This document shows positions 8,669 through 16,519 of a stretch of 64,000 nucleotides of DNA, piece after piece (position 1 is the first letter of the stretch; every line of letters begins with the position of its first letter). The translations under genes were made by a program, and so were the position numbers. This stretch comes from Pseudomonas sp. LS.1a (GTDB lineage: Bacteria > Pseudomonadota > Gammaproteobacteria > Pseudomonadales > Pseudomonadaceae), in contig NZ_CP092827.1 of NCBI RefSeq assembly GCF_022533585.1, positions 2,334,001 through 2,398,000 of the forward strand, given 5' to 3'. The notes beneath the pieces were generated by a model. That model had not been told where the DNA came from, ran no database searches, and saw only the letters and a list, made by a program, of their open reading frames with translations.

Positions 8669-9190
8669 ATGGGGCACACCGCTCGTTGGGCCTGGCTTTG
8701 CCTGCTACTGACTGCCCTGTCGGAGGCGGCGGACTGGCGAACGGAGCTGCCAGGCGCGCAACGGCTGGGCGCCGGTGAGTTCACATGGTTTGGCCTGCGT
8801 CTTTACACCGCTCAGCTATGGGCAGCCGGTCCGGTTGAGGACTGGAATCGGCCTTTTGCCCTTGAACTGGCCTATCACCGAAGGCTGTCCAGGGATGTGC
8901 TGGTACAGGCCAGCCTCGAGGAAATGCACCGCCTGGACCCTGACAACGCGACGCCGCAGCGGCGCGCGGTGTGGGCCCAGGCCATGCAGCAAGCGTTTGT
9001 GGATGTGCGCCCTGGCATGCGCATTACTGGCGTCTACATGCCGGGGCAGGGCTGCCGCTTCTACGTCGATGGCAAACTCAGCCGGGCGATCGCCGACCCG
9101 CGCTTTGCCCGGGCGTTCTTCGCCATCTGGCTAGATCCGCGGGCCAGGGATCAACAACTGCGTCAGCGTCTGCTGGGAGGGCTGCCATGA
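8669..9190 (+). CDS. Chalcone isomerase-like periplasmic protein
   Basis: This 173-residue protein has a signal peptide (WAWLCLLLTALSEAA) and a body resembling the chalcone-isomerase-like domain found in bacteria (GLRLYTAQLW, FALELAYHRRLSRDVLV, GCRFYVDGKLSRAI, FARAFFAIWLD). These bacterial proteins are not expected to isomerise chalcones; relatives of the fold bind fatty acids. The ATG at 8669 has GAGG five bases upstream, whereas the longer frame would start inside the operator. The photolyase begins 28 bases downstream, so the two are co-transcribed. A link to lipid binding would fit the lipid-modifying operon at 10.9-15.8 kb, but this is inference. Confidence 0.75.
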   Translation: MGHTARWAWLCLLLTALSEAADWRTELPGAQRLGAGEFTWFGLRLYTAQLWAAGPVEDWNRPFALELAYHRRLSRDVLVQASLEEMHRLDPDNATPQRRAVWAQAMQQAFVDVRPGMRITGVYMPGQGCRFYVDGKLSRAIADPRFARAFFAIWLDPRARDQQLRQRLLGGLP

Positions 9191-9218
9191 ATCTGCAACA
9201 GCCAGGGGTAGCCTGACG

Positions 9219-10745
9219 ATGCGCCTGGGCCTGGTACTGGGTGACCAGCTGACGTTCGACCTGGCAAGCCTGAGGGCCCTCGATCCTGCCCGCGATGTTG
9301 TGCTGATGGCAGAAGTGGAGGGAGAGGCCCGGTACGTGCCGCATCATCCACTGAAGATCGTCCTGATCTTCAGCGCCATGCGACACTTCGCCCAGGCACT
9401 GCGTGAGCGCGGTTGGCAAGTGCATTATGTGCAACTCGACGATGACGGCAACAGCGGTAGCATCGTTGGCGAGTTGCGGCGCTGGCAGCAAGCCCTGGGA
9501 GCCACGCACATTCACCTGACCGAGTGCGGTGAATGGCGCCTGGAGCAGGCGTTGCGCGATGCCGCACTGCCGCTTGTGTGGCATCGCGACACGCGATTTC
9601 TTTGTTCTCGCGAAGCCTTCGCGCGCTGGGCCCGGGAGCGCGGCCAACTGCGCATGGAGCACTTCTACCGTGGCATGCGCAAGCGTACCGGCCTGCTGCT
9701 GGAGCCTGACGGCAGCCCGGCAGGTGGAACCTGGAATCTCGATGGCGACAATCGCAAGGCCTTGCCGCGCCAGCTACGTGGCCCCTTCGCCGCGCATTTC
9801 GAGCAGGACGAGATCACGGCGGCGGTGATAGCCCTGGTACGCCAACGCTTCAGCGACCACTACGGAGCCATCGACGGTTTCGATTACCCCGTGACCCATG
9901 CCGAGGCGCTGCAGCTCTGGCAACACTTTCTGGAGTTCGGCCTGGCGGCGTTCGGTGACTACCAGGACGCAATGGCCGAGGGCGAGCCGTACCTGTTCCA
10001 TGCGCGCATCAGTGCGGCACTGAACATCGGGCTTCTGGACGTACGTTGCCTGTGCGACGAGGTCGACAAGGCCTGGCGCGAGGGGCGAGTGCCGCTCAAT
10101 GCGGCAGAGGGCTTCATCCGCCAGTTGATCGGCTGGCGCGAGTATGTGCGCGGCATCTATTGGCTGCGCATGCCGGAGTATGCTGCGCTCAACTACCTGG
10201 GCAACGAGCGGGCGCTGCCGGAATTCTACTGGACCGGGCGCACCCGCATGCGCTGCATGGAGCAGGCCATCGGCCAGACCCTTCGCCTGGGCTACGCTCA
10301 CCATATCCAGCGGCTCATGGTCACCGGCAACTTCGCCTTGCTGGCCGGTATCGAGCCAGCTGCGATCTGTGAGTGGTACCTGGCGGTCTACATGGATGCC
10401 TTCGACTGGGTCGAGCTGCCCAACACGCTGGGTATGGTGATGTACGCCGACGGCGGCTACCTGGGGTCCAAGCCTTACTGCGCCAGTGGTCGCTATATCC
10501 AGCGCATGTCCGACCATTGCAAGGCATGCAGTTACAGGGTTGACCAGGTGACCGAGGAGGATGGCTGCCCGTTCAATGCCTTGTATTGGCATTTTCTGAT
10601 TCGCCATCGCCCCCTGCTTTCGGCTAACCCGCGTCTGGCGCTGGTCTATCGAAGCCTCGATGGCATGGCGGCTGACCGTCGTGATGCCGTGTGGCAGCGT
10701 GGCCAGTCACTTTTGGCACGACTCGATGCGGCGCAGCCGATATGA
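9219..10745 (+). CDS. phrB: FeS-type cryptochrome/photolyase (deoxyribodipyrimidine photolyase-related)
   Basis: This 508-residue protein has the N-terminal Rossmann domain (LGLVLGDQL) and helical FAD domain of the FeS-BCP/CryPro group. Four conserved cysteines are visible: one in RMRCMEQ and three in DHCKACSY and EDGCPFN, the pattern that binds a [4Fe-4S] cluster in this group. Members repair (6-4) photoproducts with blue light or act as photoreceptors. It lies in an operon preceded by T(G/A)TACA repeats, so it is probably induced by light. The stop codon overlaps the start of a DUF2256 gene. Repair versus signalling cannot be decided from sequence. The symbol is used in the sense of the FeS group, not classic CPD photolyase. 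Confidence 0.88.
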   Translation: MRLGLVLGDQLTFDLASLRALDPARDVVLMAEVEGEARYVPHHPLKIVLIFSAMRHFAQALRERGWQVHYVQLDDDGNSGSIVGELRRWQQALGATHIHLTECGEWRLEQALRDAALPLVWHRDTRFLCSREAFARWARERGQLRMEHFYRGMRKRTGLLLEPDGSPAGGTWNLDGDNRKALPRQLRGPFAAHFEQDEITAAVIALVRQRFSDHYGAIDGFDYPVTHAEALQLWQHFLEFGLAAFGDYQDAMAEGEPYLFHARISAALNIGLLDVRCLCDEVDKAWREGRVPLNAAEGFIRQLIGWREYVRGIYWLRMPEYAALNYLGNERALPEFYWTGRTRMRCMEQAIGQTLRLGYAHHIQRLMVTGNFALLAGIEPAAICEWYLAVYMDAFDWVELPNTLGMVMYADGGYLGSKPYCASGRYIQRMSDHCKACSYRVDQVTEEDGCPFNALYWHFLIRHRPLLSANPRLALVYRSLDGMAADRRDAVWQRGQSLLARLDAAQPI

Positions 10746-10924
10746 AAAAGGGTCTTTTGCCCAGCAAGGTCTGCGTGGTGTGTGGGCGGCCGTTCAACTG
10801 GCGCAAGCGCTGGGCGCGTTGTTGGGCGCAGGTGCGCTACTGCTCCGAACGATGCCGCAAATCAGCACCGTACCGCGAGGCGCGCGAGCAGGGGCAGGGT
10901 AGCGGCCCATATAGGCACCAGTAG
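10742..10924 (+). CDS. DUF2256 small cysteine-rich protein
   Basis: This is a 60-residue protein. [14 protein letters not shown] and YCSERCRK supply two CxxC-like pairs, suggesting a small zinc-binding fold. Its ATG overlaps the photolyase stop (ATGA), so translation is coupled. DUF2256 genes commonly accompany photolyase-type genes (family knowledge), but no function is established. Its last 63 bases overlap the 3' end of the DUF2878 gene on the other strand. Confidence 0.82.
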   Translation: MKKGLLPSKVCVVCGRPFNWRKRWARCWAQVRYCSERCRKSAPYREAREQGQGSGPYRHQ

Positions 10925-11350
10925 CAGGCCGGTTTGCAGCGGGCCCATGGGCAAGTCGACATTTGCCAGCCTTGCTCCGCTCAGATAGGCCAGAGGGCCG
11001 CCAACTGCACCCACCAGCGCACCGAGCCGCCAGTGACGGTCGGCCCATGCCAGGCTGTGGCGCATGCCGCTGGCCAGCACCAGCCACAGCAGCGCAAGCC
11101 ACAGCGGCAGTGGCCAGGTGTCGAAACCGAACACGCCCAGCGCGCCCAGCACGCTATCCAGCAAACATCCGACCGGCGTTACGCGCAACAGCGCCTTGAC
11201 CTCTGCGTGGACGTCCGGGCACAGGCTCAAGTGCACGGCCAGGCCAGGAATCACCAGCATCGACAGGAAGGGCTTTTCGCTCCCCAGTACGCAGAGCCAC
11301 CAGCCAGCCTGTAGCCACAAGGCATTGGCGACCAGCCAGCGACGGCTCAT
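10862..11350 (-). CDS. DUF2878 membrane protein
   Basis: This 162-residue protein has about five hydrophobic segments (for example [40 protein letters not shown] and [18 protein letters not shown]), so it is an inner-membrane protein. The ATG overlaps the stop of the cyclopropane synthase-like gene, making it the last gene of the six-gene operon. The function of DUF2878 is unknown; the operon suggests a role in lipid modification or transport. It converges on and overlaps the DUF2256 gene. Confidence 0.78.
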   Translation of the reverse strand: MSRRWLVANALWLQAGWWLCVLGSEKPFLSMLVIPGLAVHLSLCPDVHAEVKALLRVTPVGCLLDSVLGALGVFGFDTWPLPLWLALLWLVLASGMRHSLAWADRHWRLGALVGAVGGPLAYLSGARLANVDLPMGPLQTGLLLVPIWAATLPLLARLAVRC

Positions 11351-12615
11351 CAGGCACTGCCGGGCAAGGGCGCGCGCCGTGCCTGGGGCGCTGCCCAGAG
11401 CAGATGCGCGACACCGATGGTGCGCTCCTCGAAGCCGCCTTGGCAGTAACACAGGTAGAATTCCCACAGGCGCTGAAACATGTCGTCGTAGCCCAGCTCC
11501 GTCAATGCCGTACGTGCCTGGCGCAGGTTTTCTCGCCAATGCCGCAGGGTGCGGGCATAGTCCTGGCCGAAATCTTCCATGTGCAAGAGGTTGAGTGCGG
11601 TGTGCCGGCTGGCAGTTTCCAGCAACACGCTCAACGAAGGCAGGGCGCCACCGGGGAAGATGTAGCGCTGGATGAAATCGACCGACCGCCGCGCCTGTGC
11701 ATAGCGCTGGTCGCGGATGGTGATCGCCTGCAACAGCATCAGGCCGTCGGGCTTGAGTAGCGAGGCACACTGGCGGAAGTACACCGGCAGGTAACGATGG
11801 CCCACGGCCTCGATCATCTCGATCGAGACCAGTTTGTCGAAGGTGCCTTGAAGATCGCGGTAGTCTTCGCGAAGCACTTTCACGCGCTGCTCCAGCCCCA
11901 GTGCCTGAACGCGCTGCAGGGTATGGCTGTACTGCGCTTCGGAGAGCGTCGTTGTGGTGACCCTGCAGCCATATCGGGTGGCGGCGTGGATCGCCAGGCT
12001 GCCCCACCCGCAGCCGATCTCCAGCAGGTGGTCGTCAGGGCACAGTTCCAGCTTCTGGCAGATGCGCTCCAGTTTGTGCAGCTGAGCGTGCTCCAGCGTC
12101 TGTTCAGGGTGTTCGAACTGGGCTGCCGAGTACATCATGGTGGGGTCCAGCAGCCGCTCGAACAGGGCATTGCCCAGATCGTAGTGCGCCAGGATATTGC
12201 GGCGGGCACCGCGCCTGCTGTTGCGGTTGAGTTTGTGCTGCAACCGCAGGGCAGGGCGGCCGAAGCGGGCCAGGCCACCCTCGAGTGCGTCAAGTACCTC
12301 GAGGTTTGCGACGAACAGGCGAGTGACCAGCGCCAGGTCGGGGCTTCGCCAATAGCCGTGGATGTAAGCTTCGCCAGCACCGATCGAGCCATTGCCGGCT
12401 ATCAGGCTCCAGGTGATGTCATCAAGGATTTCCACCTCGGCCTGCAACGGGCTGTCGACATCACCGAAACTCCATTGCTGCCCGTGGCTGAGCAGGCGCA
12501 GGTGGCCATGGCGCAGCCTGCCCAGCCGGGCGAGCACGGCGTTTCGTGCCAGACCACCGAACAAAGGCCCGAGGCCTGCGAACTTGCTAACGCTCAGGGT
12601 GGGGTTCGACATCAT
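11350..12615 (-). CDS. Cyclopropane-fatty-acyl-phospholipid synthase family methyltransferase
   Basis: This is a 421-residue SAM-dependent methyltransferase with the SAM motif LLEIGCGWGSLAIHAA and the following EMIEAVGH, both typical of Cfa/mycolic-acid synthases. It adds a methylene or methyl group across double bonds of membrane phospholipid acyl chains. The ATG pair at 12615/12612 follows GAGGA, and the start overlaps the end of the DUF1365 gene by 29 bases. The partnership with an FAD oxidase and DUF1365 recalls the light/singlet-oxygen induced fatty-acid modification genes of Rhodobacter. The product may therefore be a methylated or furan fatty acid rather than a plain cyclopropane (inference). 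Confidence 0.87.
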   Translation of the reverse strand: MMSNPTLSVSKFAGLGPLFGGLARNAVLARLGRLRHGHLRLLSHGQQWSFGDVDSPLQAEVEILDDITWSLIAGNGSIGAGEAYIHGYWRSPDLALVTRLFVANLEVLDALEGGLARFGRPALRLQHKLNRNSRRGARRNILAHYDLGNALFERLLDPTMMYSAAQFEHPEQTLEHAQLHKLERICQKLELCPDDHLLEIGCGWGSLAIHAATRYGCRVTTTTLSEAQYSHTLQRVQALGLEQRVKVLREDYRDLQGTFDKLVSIEMIEAVGHRYLPVYFRQCASLLKPDGLMLLQAITIRDQRYAQARRSVDFIQRYIFPGGALPSLSVLLETASRHTALNLLHMEDFGQDYARTLRHWRENLRQARTALTELGYDDMFQRLWEFYLCYCQGGFEERTIGVAHLLWAAPQARRAPLPGSA

Positions 12616-13396
12616 CAGGGTCCTCGCAGGAATGGCCGAGCGCCAGGTCACTCTGGCTGGGCGTGTGGTCGTGGATGGGCGTGCGTTTGAACAACAGGCG
12701 CAGTGCCTGCCAATAGATGGCCGAGACGGTGCGCAGGCTCATCCATGGGAAGGCCAGTACGTATCGGTGCACGGCGGCCTTATCCAGCGGCTGGCGCTGC
12801 AGGGCCAGGTCGGCCTCGAACACCTTGCGATCGGCTTGCCAGTTCTCCATGTGGATGCGTACATGTTCAGCGTCCAGGGCGAAGCGCAAGCGATAGTCCA
12901 TGTGCAGTGGCATGAATGGCGACACATGGAAGGCCTTGGCGACGGCGAAGGGCCTGGCAAGGTTTCCTTGCACCGGCAGCACGTAATGAAAGCGCTCGCG
13001 CCATGGCGTGTTTCGCACCTCCAGCAGGATCGCCGTCAGTCGCCCATCGCGGTCATGGCAGAAATAGAAGCTCACCGGGTTGAACGACAGCCCCCAGCAA
13101 CGCAATTGCGTGAGCAGGTGCACCGGCCCCTCGGGCATATCTCCCGTCGCGTTCTGCACCAGCAAGCGTGCAGCCTGGGCCAGCGTCTCGCCTTTGCGGG
13201 TCCGAGCTGGCAGGTAATCTGCCTGGTGCCAGCTCAGCGGCGCCAGGCGCCAGCGCCACAGCCAGCGTGACAGGCCTGCCAGCCAGGCTTGCTCGTCCAG
13301 GTCCAGGTAGAACATGCCGATCCTGTAGCGGAACGCATGGGGGCGCGGCGCCAGGCGTCGGTGGCTGACCCAGCCCACGCAAAGGCTGCTGTTCAC
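12587..13396 (-). CDS. DUF1365 family protein
   Basis: This is a 269-residue protein. Conserved DUF1365 features are visible: VSHRRLAPRPHAFRYRI at the start, SFNPVSFYFCHD, and KAFHVSPFMPLHMDYR. No catalytic fold can be named. It is sandwiched between the FAD oxidase and the methyltransferase, with overlapping start and stop codons on both sides. Families in this arrangement have been tied to membrane fatty-acid modification under light or singlet oxygen, so a role as enzyme or acyl-binding partner there is likely but unproven. Confidence 0.85.
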   Translation of the reverse strand: MNSSLCVGWVSHRRLAPRPHAFRYRIGMFYLDLDEQAWLAGLSRWLWRWRLAPLSWHQADYLPARTRKGETLAQAARLLVQNATGDMPEGPVHLLTQLRCWGLSFNPVSFYFCHDRDGRLTAILLEVRNTPWRERFHYVLPVQGNLARPFAVAKAFHVSPFMPLHMDYRLRFALDAEHVRIHMENWQADRKVFEADLALQRQPLDKAAVHRYVLAFPWMSLRTVSAIYWQALRLLFKRTPIHDHTPSQSDLALGHSCEDPDDVEPHPER

Positions 13397-14640
13397 AGGT
13401 GCTCTCCGAAATGCGCGGCCACCTTTAGTGCACTGACCACGCCATCTTCGTGAAAGCCATTGCCCCAGTAGGCGCCGCAGAAGTAGCTGTGGCGATGGCC
13501 TTGCAGCTGCGCCTGGCGCATCTGCGCGGTGGATGCCGCAAGGCTGTACTGCGGATGGTCGTACCGGAAGCGGGCGATGACCTGTGCCGGATCCACCAGT
13601 GCGGTTTGGTTAAGGCTCACGCAGAAAGTCGTCGGCACCTGGATACCTTGCAGAATGTTCATGTTGTAGGTCACCGCGGCAGGGGCCTGTTGTGGCCCGC
13701 CGAGACGGTAGTTCCAGCTGGCCCAGGCGCGCTTGCGCCGGGGTAGCAGACGGGTATCGGTGTGCAGCACCACATCGTTGCTGGCATAGCCGATGGCGCC
13801 GAGCACTTCCCGTTCCTGTACGCTCGGCGCTTCCAGCAGCGCCAGGGCCTGGTCGCTGTGGCAGGCGAACACCACATTATCGAAACGTTCGGTACCGGCA
13901 CTGCTCGTCAGGGTGACGCCACCTTCGTCGCGGCTGACCCGGTAAACCTTGCAATCGAGGCGGATACGATCGGCAAACGGTCGGCACAGCGGGCCGACAT
14001 AGCTGCGCGAGCCCCCTTCGATCACGCGCCACTGTGGACGTTGGTTTACCGACAACAAGCCGTGGTTGCGACAGAACCGCACGAAGAACGCGAGTGGGAA
14101 GCCGAGCATGTCCGCGCGGGACATCGACCAGATCGCCGACCCCATCGGTACGATGTAATGATCGATGAAGCGCTGTCCATAACGCTGCGCCTGGAGGTAG
14201 GCGCCGAGGGTAGCGTTGGCATCGATACGCTGGTTATCCAGGTCGGCGAGGGCCTGGCGATTGAAACGCAGAATATCCCGTAGCATCCCCCAGAACCCCG
14301 GTGACACCAGGTTGCGGCGTTGGGCAAACAGGGTATTCAGGTCGTGCCCGTTGTATTCCAGGCCGGTGACCGGGTCATGCACGGAGAAGCTCATTTCGGT
14401 CGGCCGTGAGGCGACCTTCAGGTGGTCGAGCAAGCGGATGAAGTTCGGATAGGTCCAGTCATTGAAGACGATGAAGCCGGTATCTATTGCATGGCGTTCA
14501 CCCTGCCAGATCACATCGAGGGTATGCGTGTGGCCCCCGATCCAGCGCTCGGCTTCGAAAACCGTGACCTCATGCTTGCGTGACAGCAGATGAGCGCAGG
14601 ATAGGCCTGCGATGCCGCTGCCGATGATTGCTATACGCAT
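13393..14640 (-). CDS. FAD-dependent amine oxidase-like oxidoreductase
   Basis: This 415-residue protein begins with the dinucleotide-binding motif IAIIGSGIAGLSCAHLL (GxGxxG at residues 7-12), followed by FEAERWIGGHTHT and, late, a C-terminal FAD-contact region around AYWGNGFHEDGV. It resembles the NAD(P)/FAD-dependent oxidases and desaturases that co-occur with DUF1365 and Cfa. It probably oxidises or desaturates an acyl chain modified by the neighbouring methyltransferase. Its stop overlaps the DUF1365 start (ATGA), and the upstream SDR ends only six bases away. Substrate unproven. Confidence 0.85.
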   Translation of the reverse strand: MRIAIIGSGIAGLSCAHLLSRKHEVTVFEAERWIGGHTHTLDVIWQGERHAIDTGFIVFNDWTYPNFIRLLDHLKVASRPTEMSFSVHDPVTGLEYNGHDLNTLFAQRRNLVSPGFWGMLRDILRFNRQALADLDNQRIDANATLGAYLQAQRYGQRFIDHYIVPMGSAIWSMSRADMLGFPLAFFVRFCRNHGLLSVNQRPQWRVIEGGSRSYVGPLCRPFADRIRLDCKVYRVSRDEGGVTLTSSAGTERFDNVVFACHSDQALALLEAPSVQEREVLGAIGYASNDVVLHTDTRLLPRRKRAWASWNYRLGGPQQAPAAVTYNMNILQGIQVPTTFCVSLNQTALVDPAQVIARFRYDHPQYSLAASTAQMRQAQLQGHRHSYFCGAYWGNGFHEDGVVSALKVAAHFGEHL

Positions 14641-14646
14641 GGGGCA

Positions 14647-15399
14647 TCATTCCTGTTCATGACGGGCAAGGCGTTGCCCTAGCGCCAGGCGCAGGCGTGC
14701 GGGCAGTGCGCCAAGCAGGCGCAATACCAGGGTGAAAAACCGGGGAAAGTTGATTTCCAGCGGGCGTTCAGGCAGGCGTTTGGCAATGTGGCTGGCTGCG
14801 CGCTGCGCCGACCATAGCTGGGGCATCGGGAAATCGTTGCGACGAGTCAATGGTGTATCCACAAAGCCGGGGCTGACGAGGGTAACGGCGATGCCTTCGC
14901 GGGCCAGGTCGATGCGCTGCGATTCCACCAGATAACGCACGGCTGCCTTGGACGCGCCATAGGCGCCGGCGCGGGGCAGGGCCAGCCAGGTCACCGAACT
15001 GCCCATCACCACCAGGTGAGGCTGCTGGCCGACGCGAAGCAAGGGCAAGGCTGCTGCCAGGCAGTAGCTGACAGCCAGGAAATTGGTACGGACCACGCGC
15101 TCGACCAGGGCAGGGTCGAAATGGCCCGGTTCCAGGTACTCGCAGGTGCCTGCATTGAGGATTACCCGGTCGAGCCCGCCCCAGGCCTGCTCGATACGGG
15201 TTGCGATCCCTGCTACCTGTACAGGGTCGTCAAGGTCGCCAATGGCCAGCAGCACCTGCCCGGGAAAGTGTTCGGCCAACGGTGCGAGACGATCGGCATG
15301 GCGTGCGCCCAAGGCAACCTGGTGGCCTTGCTCCAGCAGGCATCGTGCAAGTGCGGCACCGATACCGCTGCTTGCGCCTGTCAGCCAGCAGCGGCTCAT
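14647..15399 (-). CDS. Short-chain dehydrogenase/reductase of the lipid operon
   Basis: This is a 250-residue SDR. The cofactor loop LTGASSGIGAALA is at the N-terminus, followed by LNAGTCE and the catalytic YGASKAAVRYL with a serine in VVMGSSVTW. The ATG at 15399 overlaps the stop of the SnoaL-like gene. It probably acts on a carbonyl intermediate in the same pathway as the FAD oxidase. It is not closely similar to the SDR at 7739-8509, so the light module has two distinct SDRs. Confidence 0.84.
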   Translation of the reverse strand: MSRCWLTGASSGIGAALARCLLEQGHQVALGARHADRLAPLAEHFPGQVLLAIGDLDDPVQVAGIATRIEQAWGGLDRVILNAGTCEYLEPGHFDPALVERVVRTNFLAVSYCLAAALPLLRVGQQPHLVVMGSSVTWLALPRAGAYGASKAAVRYLVESQRIDLAREGIAVTLVSPGFVDTPLTRRNDFPMPQLWSAQRAASHIAKRLPERPLEINFPRFFTLVLRLLGALPARLRLALGQRLARHEQE

Positions 15400-15818
15400 G
15401 CCATCCGGCCTTTGAGCCATCGAATCGCACTGCCCATGACCGGAACATGTTCGTAGAGCAAGGCTGCAGCGTCGAAATAGTCCTGGTGAAAATGGACCCG
15501 GTCATGCCATTGCAGGTAACTGCATCCCTGCAAGGTGATCTGCTGACCACGGGACAGGCGTGGATGGCGGAACTGCAGGGTCCAACGCAGATAGCCTTTC
15601 CCGGGCATCACCTCGTCGATGCTGGAGAAGTCATAGCGAATATCGTGAGCGTTGGCGTACTGCTGCGCCAGGTATGCCTGCAGAGCCCGAAGCCCTTGGA
15701 TCTGATGCAATGGATCGCGAAAGGTGACATCGTCGCTGTACAGCTTTTCAAGGGTGTCGAGGTTGCCCCCGTCGAGTCTGGTGAAGTGCTCGGCGAATTG
15801 CTGCAGATACGCTGACAT
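15396..15818 (-). CDS. SnoaL/NTF2-like protein, first gene of the lipid operon
   Basis: This 140-residue protein has the NTF2-like pattern (FAEHFTRLDGGNLDTLEKLYSDDVTFRDP... HFHQDYFDAAALLYEHVPVMGSAIRWLK). SnoaL-like proteins bind or isomerise small hydrophobic ligands. It is the first gene after the double T(G/A)TACA operator at 15838-15912, and overlaps the SDR start. As the leader gene of a light-module operon it may carry a lipid-derived intermediate. No enzymatic function can be assigned. Confidence 0.8.
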   Translation of the reverse strand: MSAYLQQFAEHFTRLDGGNLDTLEKLYSDDVTFRDPLHQIQGLRALQAYLAQQYANAHDIRYDFSSIDEVMPGKGYLRWTLQFRHPRLSRGQQITLQGCSYLQWHDRVHFHQDYFDAAALLYEHVPVMGSAIRWLKGRMA

Positions 15819-15837
15819 GCTGGGCTCCAGGAAATCC

Positions 15838-15912
15838 TGTACAAGAATGGCTTGCTGTACAGGTATATCCGAAGTCTAAGCCTAAATCTATACAAGTCAA
15901 CGATATTGTATA
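15838..15912 (-). promoter_or_regulatory. Two tandem T(G/A)TACA-N12 operators before the lipid operon
   Basis: TGTACA (15838-15843) and TGTACA (15856-15861) are separated by 12 bases; TATACA (15889-15894) and TGTATA (15907-15912) are also separated by 12. The block lies 20 bases upstream of the SnoaL start, in an AT-rich promoter region. Identical spacing in both pairs argues for two dimer sites of one regulator, most simply the LitR encoded nearby. Confidence 0.7.
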
Positions 15913-15919
15913 GGTTTGC

Positions 15920-16366
15920 TCAGCGCTCCGACTGGCCCAGTAGCCGACGCAATTCAGCTACCTCGGCCTCCAGCTCGCGTAGCTTTTCCTCGGCGAAAAC
16001 CTGCGCTGTGACGTCGCGCTGGATGCCGATGTAGTACGTCAACTGGTCCGCCTCGTTGTGCACGGGCGTGATGGACAACTCGTTCCAGAACAGGCTCCCG
16101 TCCTTGCGGTAATTGCGCAGCACCTGGCAGCAGGGGAGGCCTCCACGGATTGCCTCGCGGATGTTGGCGAGGCCCGCCTGGTCATGATCTTCGCCCTGGA
16201 GAAAACGGCAGTCCTGATAGAGAATTTCCTCGGCGCGATAACCGGTCAGGCGTTCGAAGGCAGGGTTGACGTAGATAAGGATACTGTCGTCGCCTTCTTG
16301 TTCGGCGACGACGATGCCATCGTTGGAGTGCTCGACCATCAGTTGCAGGAGTTTCGCGTTGATCAT
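15920..16366 (-). CDS. Short LOV (light-oxygen-voltage) photoreceptor protein
   Basis: This 148-residue PAS/LOV protein has the photoactive cysteine C53 in the motif YQDCRFLQG, which forms the flavin adduct under blue light. NYRKDGSLFWNELSITPV and the C-terminal coiled helix (EEKLRELEAEVAELRRLLGQ) match the short LOV proteins known from P. putida. There is no effector domain, so it must signal through a partner. The ATG at 16366 follows AGGTGG; a GTG three codons upstream is less likely. The partner is probably the class II LitR encoded divergently 154 bases away. In KT2440 a short LOV protein has been shown to work with such a regulator (recalled, not checked). Confidence 0.93.
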   Translation of the reverse strand: MINAKLLQLMVEHSNDGIVVAEQEGDDSILIYVNPAFERLTGYRAEEILYQDCRFLQGEDHDQAGLANIREAIRGGLPCCQVLRNYRKDGSLFWNELSITPVHNEADQLTYYIGIQRDVTAQVFAEEKLRELEAEVAELRRLLGQSER

Positions 16367-16477
16367 GGGGCCCACCTACAGGCTTTCGTATGCGAAGTGC
16401 GCAGCGTGGCCTGCGTGCAGAAGGCCTCGGCGCCGTTTGTTGCATGATGAACCAACGAGGCTCGCCGCAGAAGGTGC

Positions 16478-16518
16478 ATATGGGTTTAGAATGTGCCACC
16501 CCCCAGATAAACCCATAT
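16478..16518. promoter_or_regulatory. 11-bp perfect inverted repeat before the LitR gene
   Basis: ATATGGGTTTA (16478-16488) and TAAACCCATAT (16508-16518) are exact inverted arms with 19 bases between them. The right arm ends one base before the LitR ATG, leaving no ribosome site. TAGAAT at 16487-16492 could be a -10 element. The repeat could be an autoregulatory operator or an mRNA hairpin controlling translation. Confidence 0.55.
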
Positions 16519-16519
16519 C

